A stretch of DNA of 42,854 bases from Jeotgalibaca caeni (GTDB lineage: Bacteria > Bacillota > Bacilli > Lactobacillales > Aerococcaceae), in assembly GCF_028863945.1 (NCBI RefSeq), contig NZ_JARBEA010000018.1, forward strand, positions 1 through 42,854, written 5' to 3'. A model generated the notes under the pieces. It was given only the letters and a program-made list of their open reading frames with translations. It was not told the DNA's origin and made no database searches. The position numbers were made by a program, and so were the translations under genes. This document shows positions 1 through 7,759 of this stretch, in pieces; within the stretch, counting starts at the first letter, position 1, and every line of letters starts with the position of its first letter.

Positions 1-2
1 AT

Positions 3-68
3 TACCAGACGCCACTAGAAGTGTTTTTGAGTTACCTAGACGAATCTACTTTGTCTAGCTTAAATTGA
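3..68 (+). CDS. C-terminal end of a probable IS30-type transposase (partial)
   Basis: The window opens inside a plus-strand reading frame that ends with TGA at 66-68. The 21 visible residues begin YQTPLEVFLSYLDES. The 'GYQTPLEVF'-like ending resembles the conserved C-terminus of IS30-family transposases, where an NxRPRK...GxxTPxEVF block closes the DDE domain. Only this short tail is visible, so the family call rests on one motif. It lies convergent to the HemY-like gene, whose terminator starts about 20 bases further on. The element's terminal inverted repeat should lie within roughly 60-90 but cannot be confirmed from one end. Confidence 0.5.
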   Translation, partial: YQTPLEVFLSYLDESTLSSLN

Positions 69-86
69 CAAATCAAAAAACAAAAA

Positions 87-129
87 AACTTTTTGATTGT
101 TTTGCTAAAACAAAACAGTTCAAAAAGTT
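87..129. terminator. Rho-independent terminator downstream of the HemY-like gene, probably bidirectional
   Basis: Arms AACTTTTTGA (87-96) and TCAAAAAGTT (120-129) pair perfectly, and an inner stem forms around the centre. On the minus strand the hairpin is followed by a run of T, and it starts 2 bp after the stop codon of the oxidase gene. On the plus strand it also runs into T residues, so it could stop transcription from the truncated transposase. Confidence 0.75.
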
Positions 130-130
130 T

Positions 131-1552
131 TTATTTAACAGGTGTAATAGTCTTCATATAAGCAAGAGCGTTTGCTGCCAAGGTTCTTCCTTCCTTGATG
201 GCATTATGCATCCCGTAACCATGATATCCATTCCCACCGATAAAAATGCCTCGTTTGCTGAAGCTATTCTTAAAGCGTTCTTCGTTTTGGACCATCGCTT
301 CTCTTGCTTCTTTTGTTACATGCGGAGTCGCTTGTTGCCAACGGAATACAGAAGCAGAATGGTACGATTCTCTTAGTCCCAGAATTTCTTCCAGCTCTTG
401 TTCAATGATTGGTAAAATGGCCTCATCCGGCAATTGGATGAGCATATCTTCTTGTCTTCTTCCAACTTCTACTAACAAGTAATCATATTTCGCATCGGCT
501 AGCGATTCCCATTTGCGGTTCAAAAAGGTAGCTTTACTAATATGGAACACACTACGTTTAGGAATCACAAACCCAAAGCCAGACGGATAGCGGGTAATTG
601 CACCTTTCGGAAATTGGAATAGGATTGTTCCCATATCAGAATTAGAAGTCACGGGCAACAGCCCAGACCCTCGTTTCCCTTCCTTCATAATATGGGTAAG
701 TTCTGATATCGACACCGTAGAAATGATGCTACCGACTCGAATCTCATCTTCTTTGTTCAATTCCAGCGATAATACGCCCTGTTCTAAACGCGAAACATCC
801 GTTAACTGCCGATTTGTTTCCACATGATCGCCAACAAACTCCAGCAAACGATGAACCAGAGTTGCCATACCTCCGACCAGTGTATATTCCTGCCCCGATC
901 GATCCATCAATCTTTCTCGTTCGGCAACGTCCACTTTCCTAGCTGTCCCCTTTTCAAATAAAGACAAAAGGTTTGGATCAAAAAAAGGTGGCGCACATAA
1001 TTCCATAGAACCATAAATGTTTTCTGGATAATGTGGGAGAGCGATGAGATTGCTTATTTCGGAACAAAAACGTAAATCTAAGAATTCTTTTGTAGTTAAT
1101 TGTTTCTTCTCACAAGAACGAGCTTGATTGGATGAGTAATTAAACAAGGCTCTTAACTTGTCCCCGGTAGATAACTCTTTGTCGTAAAAAAGATCGACAA
1201 TCCGCAGAGGAATTCCGTGATAGGTCGGTTTATCTGAAGAAACAAATTCATGATTGCTGTAGCGGTCCAACTTCCCGCCTTGGCTGTACTGAATCTGATC
1301 TTCTAACCCCAGCTCCGCCAGGAAAGAACGCTCGTCACCTCTACGCAGGTCGAAACTACTCGCACCCACATCAACTGGACCGTCTTCTGTCTGAAACGTT
1401 CGAATCATTCCGCCAGAAAAACTCATTCGCTCTAGAACGACAAAGTCGAATGGTAAGTTTTCTTTCATAATTGCTTTTTTTATCTCATAAGCAGCAACAA
1501 GACCACTCAAGCCACCGCCGACAATCGCAATCCTCTTCTTTGCACGTTCCAT
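131..1552 (-). CDS. hemY: Protoporphyrinogen/coproporphyrinogen oxidase family FAD protein (HemY-like)
   Basis: The 473-residue protein matches the usual length of HemY/CgoX flavin oxidases, which oxidise protoporphyrinogen or coproporphyrinogen III in heme synthesis. The N-terminus holds the Rossmann dinucleotide motif GGGLSGLVAAYE (about residues 12-23), followed by the 'LERMSFSGGMIRT' flavin-contact segment. The C-terminus has the second FAD motif, GIFIGGNGYHGYGMHNAI, typical of the amine-oxidase/PPO superfamily. The start ATG is preceded by GAAGGTG. The gene is monocistronic: it has its own promoter region and a terminator on both sides. No other heme genes lie in the window. Many lactic acid bacteria lack heme synthesis, so the in vivo substrate is uncertain. 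The family is secure; the exact reaction is inferred. Confidence 0.75.
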   Translation of the reverse strand: MERAKKRIAIVGGGLSGLVAAYEIKKAIMKENLPFDFVVLERMSFSGGMIRTFQTEDGPVDVGASSFDLRRGDERSFLAELGLEDQIQYSQGGKLDRYSNHEFVSSDKPTYHGIPLRIVDLFYDKELSTGDKLRALFNYSSNQARSCEKKQLTTKEFLDLRFCSEISNLIALPHYPENIYGSMELCAPPFFDPNLLSLFEKGTARKVDVAERERLMDRSGQEYTLVGGMATLVHRLLEFVGDHVETNRQLTDVSRLEQGVLSLELNKEDEIRVGSIISTVSISELTHIMKEGKRGSGLLPVTSNSDMGTILFQFPKGAITRYPSGFGFVIPKRSVFHISKATFLNRKWESLADAKYDYLLVEVGRRQEDMLIQLPDEAILPIIEQELEEILGLRESYHSASVFRWQQATPHVTKEAREAMVQNEERFKNSFSKRGIFIGGNGYHGYGMHNAIKEGRTLAANALAYMKTITPVK

Positions 1553-1600
1553 TTTTACACCTTCTTCATCTATCCGTTCGACAGATAGCTTCTTTACCTA

Positions 1601-1639
1601 ATCATATACTAGTCCTACCAATAAAACTGTGAACAGTTT
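1601..1639 (-). promoter_or_regulatory. Promoter region of the HemY-like gene with a perfect palindrome
   Basis: AAACTGTGAACAGTTT (1624-1639) is an inverted repeat with 7-bp arms and a 2-bp centre. It overlaps a plausible -35 (TTCACA on the minus strand, 1628-1633), 16 bp from a possible -10 (TAGTAT, 1606-1611). Further upstream, around 1641-1665, is an AT-rich block with TGACAAA repeats and an imperfect cre-like ACAAAACGTTTACA. The hexamers are weak; the palindrome is certain, its role as operator is inferred. Confidence 0.4.
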
Positions 1640-1687
1640 ATGACAAATATTGACAAAACGTTTACAAAACAAGTCAAATTAGATGAC

Positions 1688-1719
1688 AAAAAAAAGACCA
1701 TGACACGAGTCACAGTCTT
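1688..1719 (-). terminator. Terminator of the infC-rpmI-rplT operon
   Basis: On the minus strand AAGAC...GTCTT arms (1694-1719) with an inner TGAC/GTCA stem are followed by eight T residues. The hairpin starts 14 bp after the rplT stop codon. Confidence 0.85.
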
Positions 1720-1733
1720 CCTCTATCAAACAA

Positions 1734-2093
1734 TTATTGGTTCAAAGCTGCTTTAGCTTGTTCTGCGATTGCAGTGAAAGCTGCTGGATCTGTAACAGCT
1801 AGGTCAGCAAGCATCTTACGGTTCATTTCATTTCCAGAAACTTTCATACCGTGGATCAATTTGCTGTAGCTCAAACCGTTCATGCGTGCTGCAGCGTTGA
1901 TACGTGCAATCCACAATTTACGGAAGTTACGTTTCTTTTGACGACGGTCTCTGTATGCGTACATATTAGATTTCATCACTTGTTGTTTTGCTACTTTGAA
2001 TAATTTATGTTTTGCTCCATAATAGCCTTTCGCCAATTTTAAGACTTTTTTACGGCGACGGCGCGTTACTGTTCCACCTTTAACACGTGGCAT
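1734..2093 (-). CDS. rplT: 50S ribosomal protein L20
   Basis: The 119-residue, strongly basic protein begins [20 protein letters not shown], the signature of bacterial L20, and is full length for the family. L20 binds 23S rRNA early in 50S assembly and in many bacteria represses its own operon by binding the infC leader. The gene is last of infC-rpmI-rplT, 55 bp after rpmI, with a GGAGG ribosome binding site and an immediate terminator. Nothing unusual is seen in the sequence. Confidence 0.98.
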   Translation of the reverse strand: MPRVKGGTVTRRRRKKVLKLAKGYYGAKHKLFKVAKQQVMKSNMYAYRDRRQKKRNFRKLWIARINAAARMNGLSYSKLIHGMKVSGNEMNRKMLADLAVTDPAAFTAIAEQAKAALNQ

Positions 2094-2148
2094 GGTAATT
2101 CCTCCTTATGAGAACACTCTGTTCTCTTCTAATTTCATTGTAAATCGA

Positions 2149-2349
2149 TTATTTCATTTGTGAAAGTTGTTGGCTGATACGTTTCATGTCAGAAACATGA
2201 ACCATTGAGCCATGACGCAGTTGACGTCTTTGTTTCTTTGTTTTTCCATGGAATCTGTGGCTAGTAAACGCACGGAAACGTTTCAATCCGCCATTACCAG
2301 TTCTCTTGAAGCGTTTCGCAGAGCCGCGGTGTGTTTTTTGTTTTGGCAT
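2149..2349 (-). CDS. rpmI: 50S ribosomal protein L35
   Basis: A 66-residue basic protein beginning [20 protein letters not shown], diagnostic of L35. It is a small structural component of the large subunit. It lies 24 bp after infC and 55 bp before rplT, the standard three-gene order. An AGGAGG ribosome binding site precedes the ATG. It is expected to be regulated with L20 through the leader upstream of infC. Confidence 0.98.
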   Translation of the reverse strand: MPKQKTHRGSAKRFKRTGNGGLKRFRAFTSHRFHGKTKKQRRQLRHGSMVHVSDMKRISQQLSQMK

Positions 2350-2373
2350 TAGTCTTTCCTCCTAAATAAATCG

Positions 2374-2895
2374 TTACTTGTCAGTTTTTGGAGCCAGCAT
2401 CAAGAACATGCTTCTGCCGTCCATACGTGGATGGGTCTCAATCGAAGAAATATCTGAAAGTTCAGATGCAAGGCGATCCAGGACTTTCTGTCCAATTTCT
2501 TTATGGGTGATTGCACGACCACGGAAGCGGATCGAAGCTTTCAATTTATCGCCGTTTTCCAAAAACTTACGTGCACTACGTAATTTTGTTTGGAAATCAT
2601 TCTCATCGATGGAAGGACTTAAGCGCACTTCTTTGATGTTGACCACTTTTTGGTTCTTACGGACTTCCCGCTCACGTTTTTGTTGCTCGAAACGGTACTT
2701 TCCGTAGTCCATAATACGGGCTACTGGCGGATTAGCATTTGGCGATACTAACACGAGATCCAAGTTTTCTGCTTCAGCTAAGCGTATAGCATCTACTTTC
2801 GTTTTAACTCCGATTTGTTCACCATTGCTCCCGATTACTCGAATTTCGCGTGCTCGGATTCCGTCGTTTACCATCATATCTTTAGCTATGGTCAT
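2374..2895 (-). CDS. infC: Translation initiation factor IF-3
   Basis: IF-3 prevents premature joining of the ribosomal subunits and proofreads initiator tRNA and start codon. The sequence contains the N-domain block [19 protein letters not shown], a lysine/arginine-rich linker (about residues 75-90), and the C-domain with VSIRFRGR-type and KMDGRSMFL-type motifs (here [16 protein letters not shown] and [14 protein letters not shown]). The given start ATG (2895) is only 3 nt from GGAGG. An in-frame ATA two codons later (2887-2889) sits 9 nt from GGAGG and gives a product beginning (M)[11 protein letters not shown]-3 genes classically use rare AUU/AUA-type starts for autoregulation, so 2889 may be the true start (171 residues). 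Identity is certain; the start is not. Confidence 0.97.
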   Translation of the reverse strand: MTIAKDMMVNDGIRAREIRVIGSNGEQIGVKTKVDAIRLAEAENLDLVLVSPNANPPVARIMDYGKYRFEQQKREREVRKNQKVVNIKEVRLSPSIDENDFQTKLRSARKFLENGDKLKASIRFRGRAITHKEIGQKVLDRLASELSDISSIETHPRMDGRSMFLMLAPKTDK

Positions 2896-2925
2896 TCACC
2901 TCCATGATTTTTGCGAGAAAAGCGC

Positions 2926-3066
2926 AGAAAAATAGGCGGATACCTAAGTACCCGCCTACAATAATCACAGTAATTCCTACTGCAACGAATGTGTACATAT
3001 CTAGCCCAAGGACATATAGGTCAACTTAGGCGAGAAGCGGGTGCTTCTGCTTTGAATTTCTCAACT
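2926..3066 (-). promoter_or_regulatory. L20-type leader with transcription attenuator for infC-rpmI-rplT
   Basis: About 165 nt of untranslated leader separate the promoter from infC. Near its end is an intrinsic terminator: arms TAGGCGG and CCGCCTA (2933-2939 and 2952-2958) followed by five T residues on the minus strand. Upstream, segments such as CCCGCTTCTCGCC and CTTGGGCTAG can form alternative pairings with it. This matches the architecture of the Bacillus L20 leader, in which free L20 promotes termination. The terminator is seen directly; control by L20 follows from family knowledge. Confidence 0.75.
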
Positions 3067-3071
3067 ATCAT

Positions 3072-3100
3072 ATTGTACTACGTATTTCCTTCAATGTCAA
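3072..3100 (-). promoter_or_regulatory. Sigma-A promoter of the infC operon
   Basis: Minus-strand TTGACA (3095-3100), a 17-bp spacer, and TACAAT (3072-3077): a near-consensus promoter placing the transcript start near 3065. Confidence 0.88.
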
Positions 3101-3192
3101 ATACTTTCGTATGACTTCCACAATCAAGAATTATACGTTGCTTGTTCAAAAATAGCAACCCTTTTTTATGTGCGGCAAAAGAATGCCCCCAC

Positions 3193-3289
3193 AGTTCGGC
3201 TAAGTGAGACTACTGAACACATCCTACTTGTCCGAACTTATTCTTGTTCGGCCAAGTGAGACTGGAAAAGGTGCTTCACTTGGTCGAAC
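3193..3289. repeat. Intergenic tandem inverted-repeat modules, locus A (tag GTTCGG, core AAGTGAG)
   Basis: Two consecutive hairpin modules occupy 3193-3238 and 3246-3289. Each has a left arm with GTTCGG followed by a core AAGTGAG (3202-3208, 3254-3260). A spacer of exactly 14 nt leads to the reverse-complement core (CCTACTT, TTCACTT) and a right arm ending CCGAAC or TCGAAC. In the second module the 14-bp arms differ only by one G-T wobble. They lie between the M20 terminator and the infC promoter, with no U-tract. The same core and spacing recur at 24.5 kb and 42.6 kb with different outer tags. Confidence 0.75.
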
Positions 3290-3296
3290 TGCTATT

Positions 3297-3342
3297 TGAA
3301 AAAAACAGGAAAAATGAAAGAGTACACTCCCATTTTCCCTGT
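3297..3342 (-). terminator. Terminator of the thrS-amidohydrolase transcript
   Basis: On the minus strand the arms ACAGG...CCTGT (3305-3342), with an inner AAAATG/CATTTT stem, are followed by seven T residues. It lies 13 bp after the M20 stop codon. Confidence 0.8.
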
Positions 3343-3355
3343 CTTCTATTTGTCA

Positions 3356-4543
3356 TTATCTTTCCAGTGCAGTCAAGGTAATGTCTGCCACAGCTTTTGC
3401 AGCTACGAGCAAGGCTTTTTCATTGATATCAAATTTCGGATTGTGATTCATGAAATACTCGTCTGCATCTGGCTTCGCTCCGACATTCATGAATGAACCA
3501 GGAATTTTGAGCAAGTATTGGCCGAAGTCTTCTGCCCCATTATTTGGCGGCGCCGACACAACATTCGTTAGATAGTTGCCAACTCCTTTTTCTTGCAAAG
3601 CTTTGGCTGCTTTCTCTGTTTGTTCCGGGTGATTGTAAACCGGCGGATAGTCCCAGTGGTATTCGAATTCTGTTGTAACGCCAAAGGACTCTTCCAAGCC
3701 GCGTGCCAACTTGCGCATCTCTTCTTCAATCTTCTTGCCGACTTCAATGTCCATGTAACGAGCGTCTCCTTGGATAATCAAATTATCCTTGATTACATTC
3801 GTTGCACCCATGCCTTCAAAAGAACCAACCGTCACAACAGCCATATCGAAAGGATCGATCCGGCGTGACACGATGGTTTGCAAGTTCATCACATAAGAAG
3901 CAGCTGCTACGATTGCATCGTTACTCAAATGCGGCATAGAACCATGCCCGCCGTTGCCTTGAATTTTTAATTTGAATTCACTGCATCCAGCATACGCCCA
4001 ACCATTCGCATATTGAATCTCGCCTACTTCGAAGCTTGGATAAAAATGGATTCCATAAATTTCATCCACATCATCCAACTCACCGGAGTCAACCATACTT
4101 TTCGCGCCGCCAGGTCCTAATTCTTCTGCGTTTTGATGGACAATCTTGACTGTCCCTGCCCATTCGTCTTTTAACTGAATCAAGCAGTCCGCTAGAATCA
4201 TTAAATAGGCTGTGTGCCCATCATGTCCGCACGCATGCATCACGCCCGGATTCTTGGAAGCAAACGGCAAGCCGGTCGCTTCTTCGATTGGCAGGGCATC
4301 AAAGTCAGCCCGCAAGGCGACCGTACGACCTGGTTTACTTCCTTTGATGGTTACGATTATTCCGTACCCATTTCCGACGTTGCGCTTTACTTCAACGTCT
4401 TTTCCAGCGTAGAATTCAGCAATCGTATCTGCTGTTTGTTTTTCTTCAAATGAAATTTCAGGATTCTCATGGAAATGACGGCGCAGTGCAATCATTTCCT
4501 CTTCCCGTTCACTCAGTAGCTGCATTAATTGCTCACGCACCAT
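3356..4543 (-). CDS. M20-family amidohydrolase (hippurate hydrolase/N-acyl-amino-acid deacylase type)
   Basis: The 395-residue protein has the hallmarks of M20 amidohydrolases, cytosolic two-metal enzymes that remove acyl groups from amino acids. RRHFHENPEISFEE sits near the N-terminus, and the metal-binding HACGHDGH about residues 100-107. The catalytic glutamate pair is in QNAEELGPGGAK, and the dimerisation domain has GGHGSMPH. The substrate cannot be read from sequence; hippurate, N-acetyl amino acids or indole conjugates are all possible. The ATG has a GGTGGG ribosome binding site 13 bp after the thrS stop with no terminator between. It is therefore probably co-transcribed with thrS and subject to the threonine T-box. 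Confidence 0.9.
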   Translation of the reverse strand: MVREQLMQLLSEREEEMIALRRHFHENPEISFEEKQTADTIAEFYAGKDVEVKRNVGNGYGIIVTIKGSKPGRTVALRADFDALPIEEATGLPFASKNPGVMHACGHDGHTAYLMILADCLIQLKDEWAGTVKIVHQNAEELGPGGAKSMVDSGELDDVDEIYGIHFYPSFEVGEIQYANGWAYAGCSEFKLKIQGNGGHGSMPHLSNDAIVAAASYVMNLQTIVSRRIDPFDMAVVTVGSFEGMGATNVIKDNLIIQGDARYMDIEVGKKIEEEMRKLARGLEESFGVTTEFEYHWDYPPVYNHPEQTEKAAKALQEKGVGNYLTNVVSAPPNNGAEDFGQYLLKIPGSFMNVGAKPDADEYFMNHNPKFDINEKALLVAAKAVADITLTALER

Positions 4544-4556
4544 AATTTCCCACCTT

Positions 4557-6491
4557 TTACTTAAAGTTTTTAATTTCGTCTTCTACTGCATTCAAGTATG
4601 CTTCAACGGACATCGATTCCATTTCTTTTGAGCCGTAGCGGCGAACCGTTACAGTTCCTTCTTCGACCTCTTTGTCACCAATTACGATTTGATAGGGAAT
4701 TTTTTGAGTTTGAGAAGCACGAATCTTGTAACCCATTTTCTCATTGCGGTCGTCTACCTCTACGCGCATGCCCAAGCGTTCCATTTGTGCTTTCAATTCA
4801 TACGCACGGTCAGCATGTAAATCAAGGCGGACTGGAATAATTGTCGCTTGTACAGGAGCCAACCAAGTTGGGAATGCTCCTTTATACTCTTCAATTAAGT
4901 ATGCCACAAAACGTTCCATTGTTGAAAGAACGCCTCGGTGGATAACGACTGGACGATGTGTATTTTCGCCGTCTTCCCCTACATACGTTAAGTCAAAGCG
5001 TTCTGGCAATAGGAAGTCTAACTGAATGGTAGACATTGTTTCTTCGATTCCAATCGCTGTCTTGAATTGGATATCCAATTTTGGACCGTAGAAAGCTGCT
5101 TCGCCTGTTGCTTCGTAGTAGTCAAATCCCATGTCATCCATCGCTTCTTTCAACATGGATTCTGCTTTTTCCCACATCTCATCGTCATCAAAGTACTTCT
5201 CTTTGTCTGCTGGATCACGGTAGCTCAAACGGAAACGGTAGTCGGTAATGTGGAAGTCTTTGTAAACAGCCAACACCAACTCCAACGTACGTTTGAATTC
5301 GTCCTTGATTTGGTCTGGGCGAACAAATACGTGTGCGTCATTCAACGTCATCTCACGTACTCGTTGCAAACCGGATAGTGCTCCACTCTTTTCATAACGG
5401 TGCATCATTCCAAGTTCCGCAATCCGGATTGGCAATTCACGGTAGCTATGCAGATCGTTTTTGTAAATCATCATGTGGTGTGGACAGTTCATTGGACGAA
5501 GTACCAGCATTTCTCCATCGCCCAAGTCCATTGGTGGATACATATCTTCATGATAGTGATCCCAGTGACCAGATGTTTTGTAGAAGTCTACGTTTGCCAT
5601 GATTGGCGTATAAACGTGTTGATAGCCAAGGCTTGTTTCTTTATCTACGATATAACGCTCGATTGTACGGCGAATGGTTGCGCCTTTTGGCAACCAGAAT
5701 GGCAAGCCGGAACCAACTTCTGGAGAAACCATGAACAAGTCTAGTTCTTTTCCAAGTTTGCGGTGATCGCGTTGCTTCGCTTCTTCACGCATTTTTAGGA
5801 ATTCGCTCAAGTCTTTCTTGTTGAAGAAAGCTGTCCCGTATACCCGTTGCATCATTTTATTGTCAGAATTTCCTCTCCAATAAGCACCTGCCAGGGATAA
5901 TAGTTTTACAACCTGAATTTTCCCAGTAGAAGGAACGTGAATGCCACGGCACAAGTCTGTGAAATCTTCTTGTGTGTAAACCGTGATGACTTCATCTTCA
6001 GGAAGTTCGTTGATCAGTTCTGTTTTGTACGGGTCATTCTTGAAAATTTCCAGCGCTTCTGCACGTGTTACTTCATCACGGACAATTGGATAGTTGGCAC
6101 GGATGATGTTTTGCATTTCTGCTTCTACAAGCGGTAATTGCTCTTCCGTCAATTGTTGTGCCATGTCCGTGTCATAGTAGAATCCTGTTTCAATTGCTGG
6201 GCCCACTCCGAAATGAATACCAGGGAATAGACGTGTTAATGCATGGGCCAATAAATGCGCCGATGAGTGGCGTAAAATGCCTAATGCATCTTCGTGATCA
6301 GCTGTTACGATTTCTAAACTTCCATCTTCTTCAAGCGGCCGTGTGAAATCAACCAGCTCCCCATTAAATTTACCTGCTAGAGCTTTTTTGGCTAAACTAT
6401 TGCTGATGCTTTTCGCAACTTCTTCAACAGTAATGCCTTGTTCAAAATTTTTGATCGCTCCATCTGGAAACGTGATTTGAATTTCTGCCAT
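4557..6491 (-). CDS. thrS: Threonyl-tRNA synthetase
   Basis: The 644-residue class II synthetase charges tRNA-Thr. Domains in order: TGS domain ([19 protein letters not shown]), the editing domain with [11 protein letters not shown] (zinc-type HxxxH) about residues 70-80, the catalytic core with motif 2 ([17 protein letters not shown]), and an anticodon-binding domain ending [10 protein letters not shown] place the start at 6491 because GGAGG precedes that ATG by 8 nt and the protein then begins MAEIQ as in the family. A longer in-frame extension to 6524 lacks a ribosome binding site. A T-box leader lies immediately upstream, so expression should rise when tRNA-Thr is uncharged. Confidence 0.97.
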   Translation of the reverse strand: MAEIQITFPDGAIKNFEQGITVEEVAKSISNSLAKKALAGKFNGELVDFTRPLEEDGSLEIVTADHEDALGILRHSSAHLLAHALTRLFPGIHFGVGPAIETGFYYDTDMAQQLTEEQLPLVEAEMQNIIRANYPIVRDEVTRAEALEIFKNDPYKTELINELPEDEVITVYTQEDFTDLCRGIHVPSTGKIQVVKLLSLAGAYWRGNSDNKMMQRVYGTAFFNKKDLSEFLKMREEAKQRDHRKLGKELDLFMVSPEVGSGLPFWLPKGATIRRTIERYIVDKETSLGYQHVYTPIMANVDFYKTSGHWDHYHEDMYPPMDLGDGEMLVLRPMNCPHHMMIYKNDLHSYRELPIRIAELGMMHRYEKSGALSGLQRVREMTLNDAHVFVRPDQIKDEFKRTLELVLAVYKDFHITDYRFRLSYRDPADKEKYFDDDEMWEKAESMLKEAMDDMGFDYYEATGEAAFYGPKLDIQFKTAIGIEETMSTIQLDFLLPERFDLTYVGEDGENTHRPVVIHRGVLSTMERFVAYLIEEYKGAFPTWLAPVQATIIPVRLDLHADRAYELKAQMERLGMRVEVDDRNEKMGYKIRASQTQKIPYQIVIGDKEVEEGTVTVRRYGSKEMESMSVEAYLNAVEDEIKNFK

Positions 6492-6545
6492 GTTTTTTAC
6501 CTCCAATTTTATTTTTGAGAACAAAGGAAAAGTAAATCAGAACGC

Positions 6546-6793
6546 AAAAACGTCCCTCCTTAAATGCAACTGCACTTAAGAAGGGACGTTCAATCATTAC
6601 GTGGTTCCACCCTACTTCAACTACTTGAAACAAGTAGTCCTTCAGACGCGTTAACGGGCGTACCCGGACACTGTTCACCAATGTCACTCGAAAGTGGTCC
6701 AGCCAAAAGGGCATTGAGATGTCACACCACCCATCTCTCGCTTGGAATGCTCGCTTCTTCTGTATGTCTTTCTCATTGTTTTCTCTTATGAAT
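6546..6793 (-). promoter_or_regulatory. Threonine T-box leader of thrS
   Basis: The minus strand carries the canonical T-box AGGGTGGAACCACGT (6599-6613), whose UGGA would pair with the UCCA acceptor end expected for tRNA-Thr. An intrinsic terminator follows, with arms AACGTCCCTTCTTAA-like (6549-6590) and a T run. Upstream is a Stem I-like region with the GCGAGAGATGGGTGG kink-turn area. The basal helix GACAU/GUGUC encloses GGUGAACAG, whose ACA (6672-6674) is a threonine codon in the specifier position. The T-box and terminator are clear; the specifier assignment is by inspection. Confidence 0.9.
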
Positions 6794-6799
6794 ATGCTT

Positions 6800-6828
6800 A
6801 TTAAACCACTAACCTCGCCAAAAGGCAA
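6800..6828 (-). promoter_or_regulatory. Promoter of the thrS T-box transcript
   Basis: Minus-strand TTGCCT (6823-6828), a 17-bp spacer and TTTAAT (6800-6805). It begins just after the dnaI stop codon, so thrS has its own promoter although it follows dnaI closely. Confidence 0.7.
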
Positions 6829-6835
6829 GAACTTA

Positions 6836-7759
6836 TCAATCGAAGCGGCGGTTTTTCCCAGTTAAGGCAACTTCTTTCGCCAAGTACTTGATTCGTTCCA
6901 TCAAACGCTTCGCTTTAATCGGTTCATCATCGCCGCGGTTTCCCATCCGCAAATGCTCCTCTAACTCACTGAAGTTAAAGTTGGAGGAGAAGAACGTCGG
7001 CAACTTCTCTTGCATCCGGTGCTGCAGGATAACACCCAATACTTCGTCTCGAATCCACGTGGAGTTTACTTCTGCACCAATATCATCCAGCATCAAAATT
7101 TCACTATTTTTCACCGCATTCAGCTTGTCTGAAACGGAACCGTCTGCAATGGCGGCCTTCATTTCCTGAGTGAAAGTTGGATAGTGCATCATCGTGATGA
7201 CATGTCCGCGTTTCGATAACTCGTGAGCCATCGCACCTAGTAAATACGTTTTCCCTGTGCCAAAGGGACCATAGAGATAAAACCCTTGATGATAATCCTT
7301 CGGTGACTCTGTGTATTCATCCATAAATGCGTACGCCATCATCAATACGTTGTTGCGGTCCTGCGTCATGATGATTTTGTCCATCGTAGCGGTTCGGGCA
7401 TCCTTTGAAATGTTCATGGCATTGATCCGACTTCTTAGTTCCCGCTCTTTTTCGCGTTGCACCGTTTCCGGTGTCGGCAAGTAAACAACATCAATGTACC
7501 CAGAGTTCAGCGCAAGTTTCGGTTCGTATCCCGGGTTCTGCCCTTGTTCTCCCCGTGCCAACTTGTTCTTCTCTTGTACAAATTCATAGAGCTTCGAATA
7601 GCTATTTTGAATCATCTCTTGAGAGATTTGGTCTTCCTCTTTTTTTAGGAAAAGCTGGACGTCTGGATCGTTTAGAACAGATTGGACCATTTCTTCATAT
7701 TGTTTACGAATATCGGGTTGTTTCATATAGCGATTAAACCCTCTGCTGATGTGATCCAT
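6836..7759 (-). CDS. dnaI: Primosomal protein DnaI (helicase loader)
   Basis: DnaI is the AAA+ ATPase that loads the replicative helicase in Firmicutes. The 307-residue protein has the family's N-terminal helicase-binding region, then Walker A GPFGTGKTYLLGAM (about residues 166-179) and Walker B EILMLDDIGAE. A C-terminal arginine-rich sensor region ends in GKNRRFD. The ATG overlaps the dnaB stop codon by one base, so translation is probably coupled. Gene order nrdR-dnaB-dnaI matches Bacillus. Confidence 0.95.
   Translation of the reverse strand: MDHISRGFNRYMKQPDIRKQYEEMVQSVLNDPDVQLFLKKEEDQISQEMIQNSYSKLYEFVQEKNKLARGEQGQNPGYEPKLALNSGYIDVVYLPTPETVQREKERELRSRINAMNISKDARTATMDKIIMTQDRNNVLMMAYAFMDEYTESPKDYHQGFYLYGPFGTGKTYLLGAMAHELSKRGHVITMMHYPTFTQEMKAAIADGSVSDKLNAVKNSEILMLDDIGAEVNSTWIRDEVLGVILQHRMQEKLPTFFSSNFNFSELEEHLRMGNRGDDEPIKAKRLMERIKYLAKEVALTGKNRRFD

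Noticed and set aside
65-376. Plus-strand open frame overlapping the end of the HemY-like gene
   Set aside because: It begins in the terminator hairpin and is antisense to the conserved oxidase C-terminus, with no recognisable protein family.
3137-3166. Plus-strand hairpin GTTGCT/AGCAAC followed by a T run
   Set aside because: It looks like a small terminator, but no plus-strand gene precedes it. It may be chance or stop antisense transcription; no function is supported.
6442-6828. Minus-strand open frame overlapping the thrS leader
   Set aside because: It runs through the T-box, its terminator and into thrS in another frame; it has no ribosome binding site and its translation looks random.
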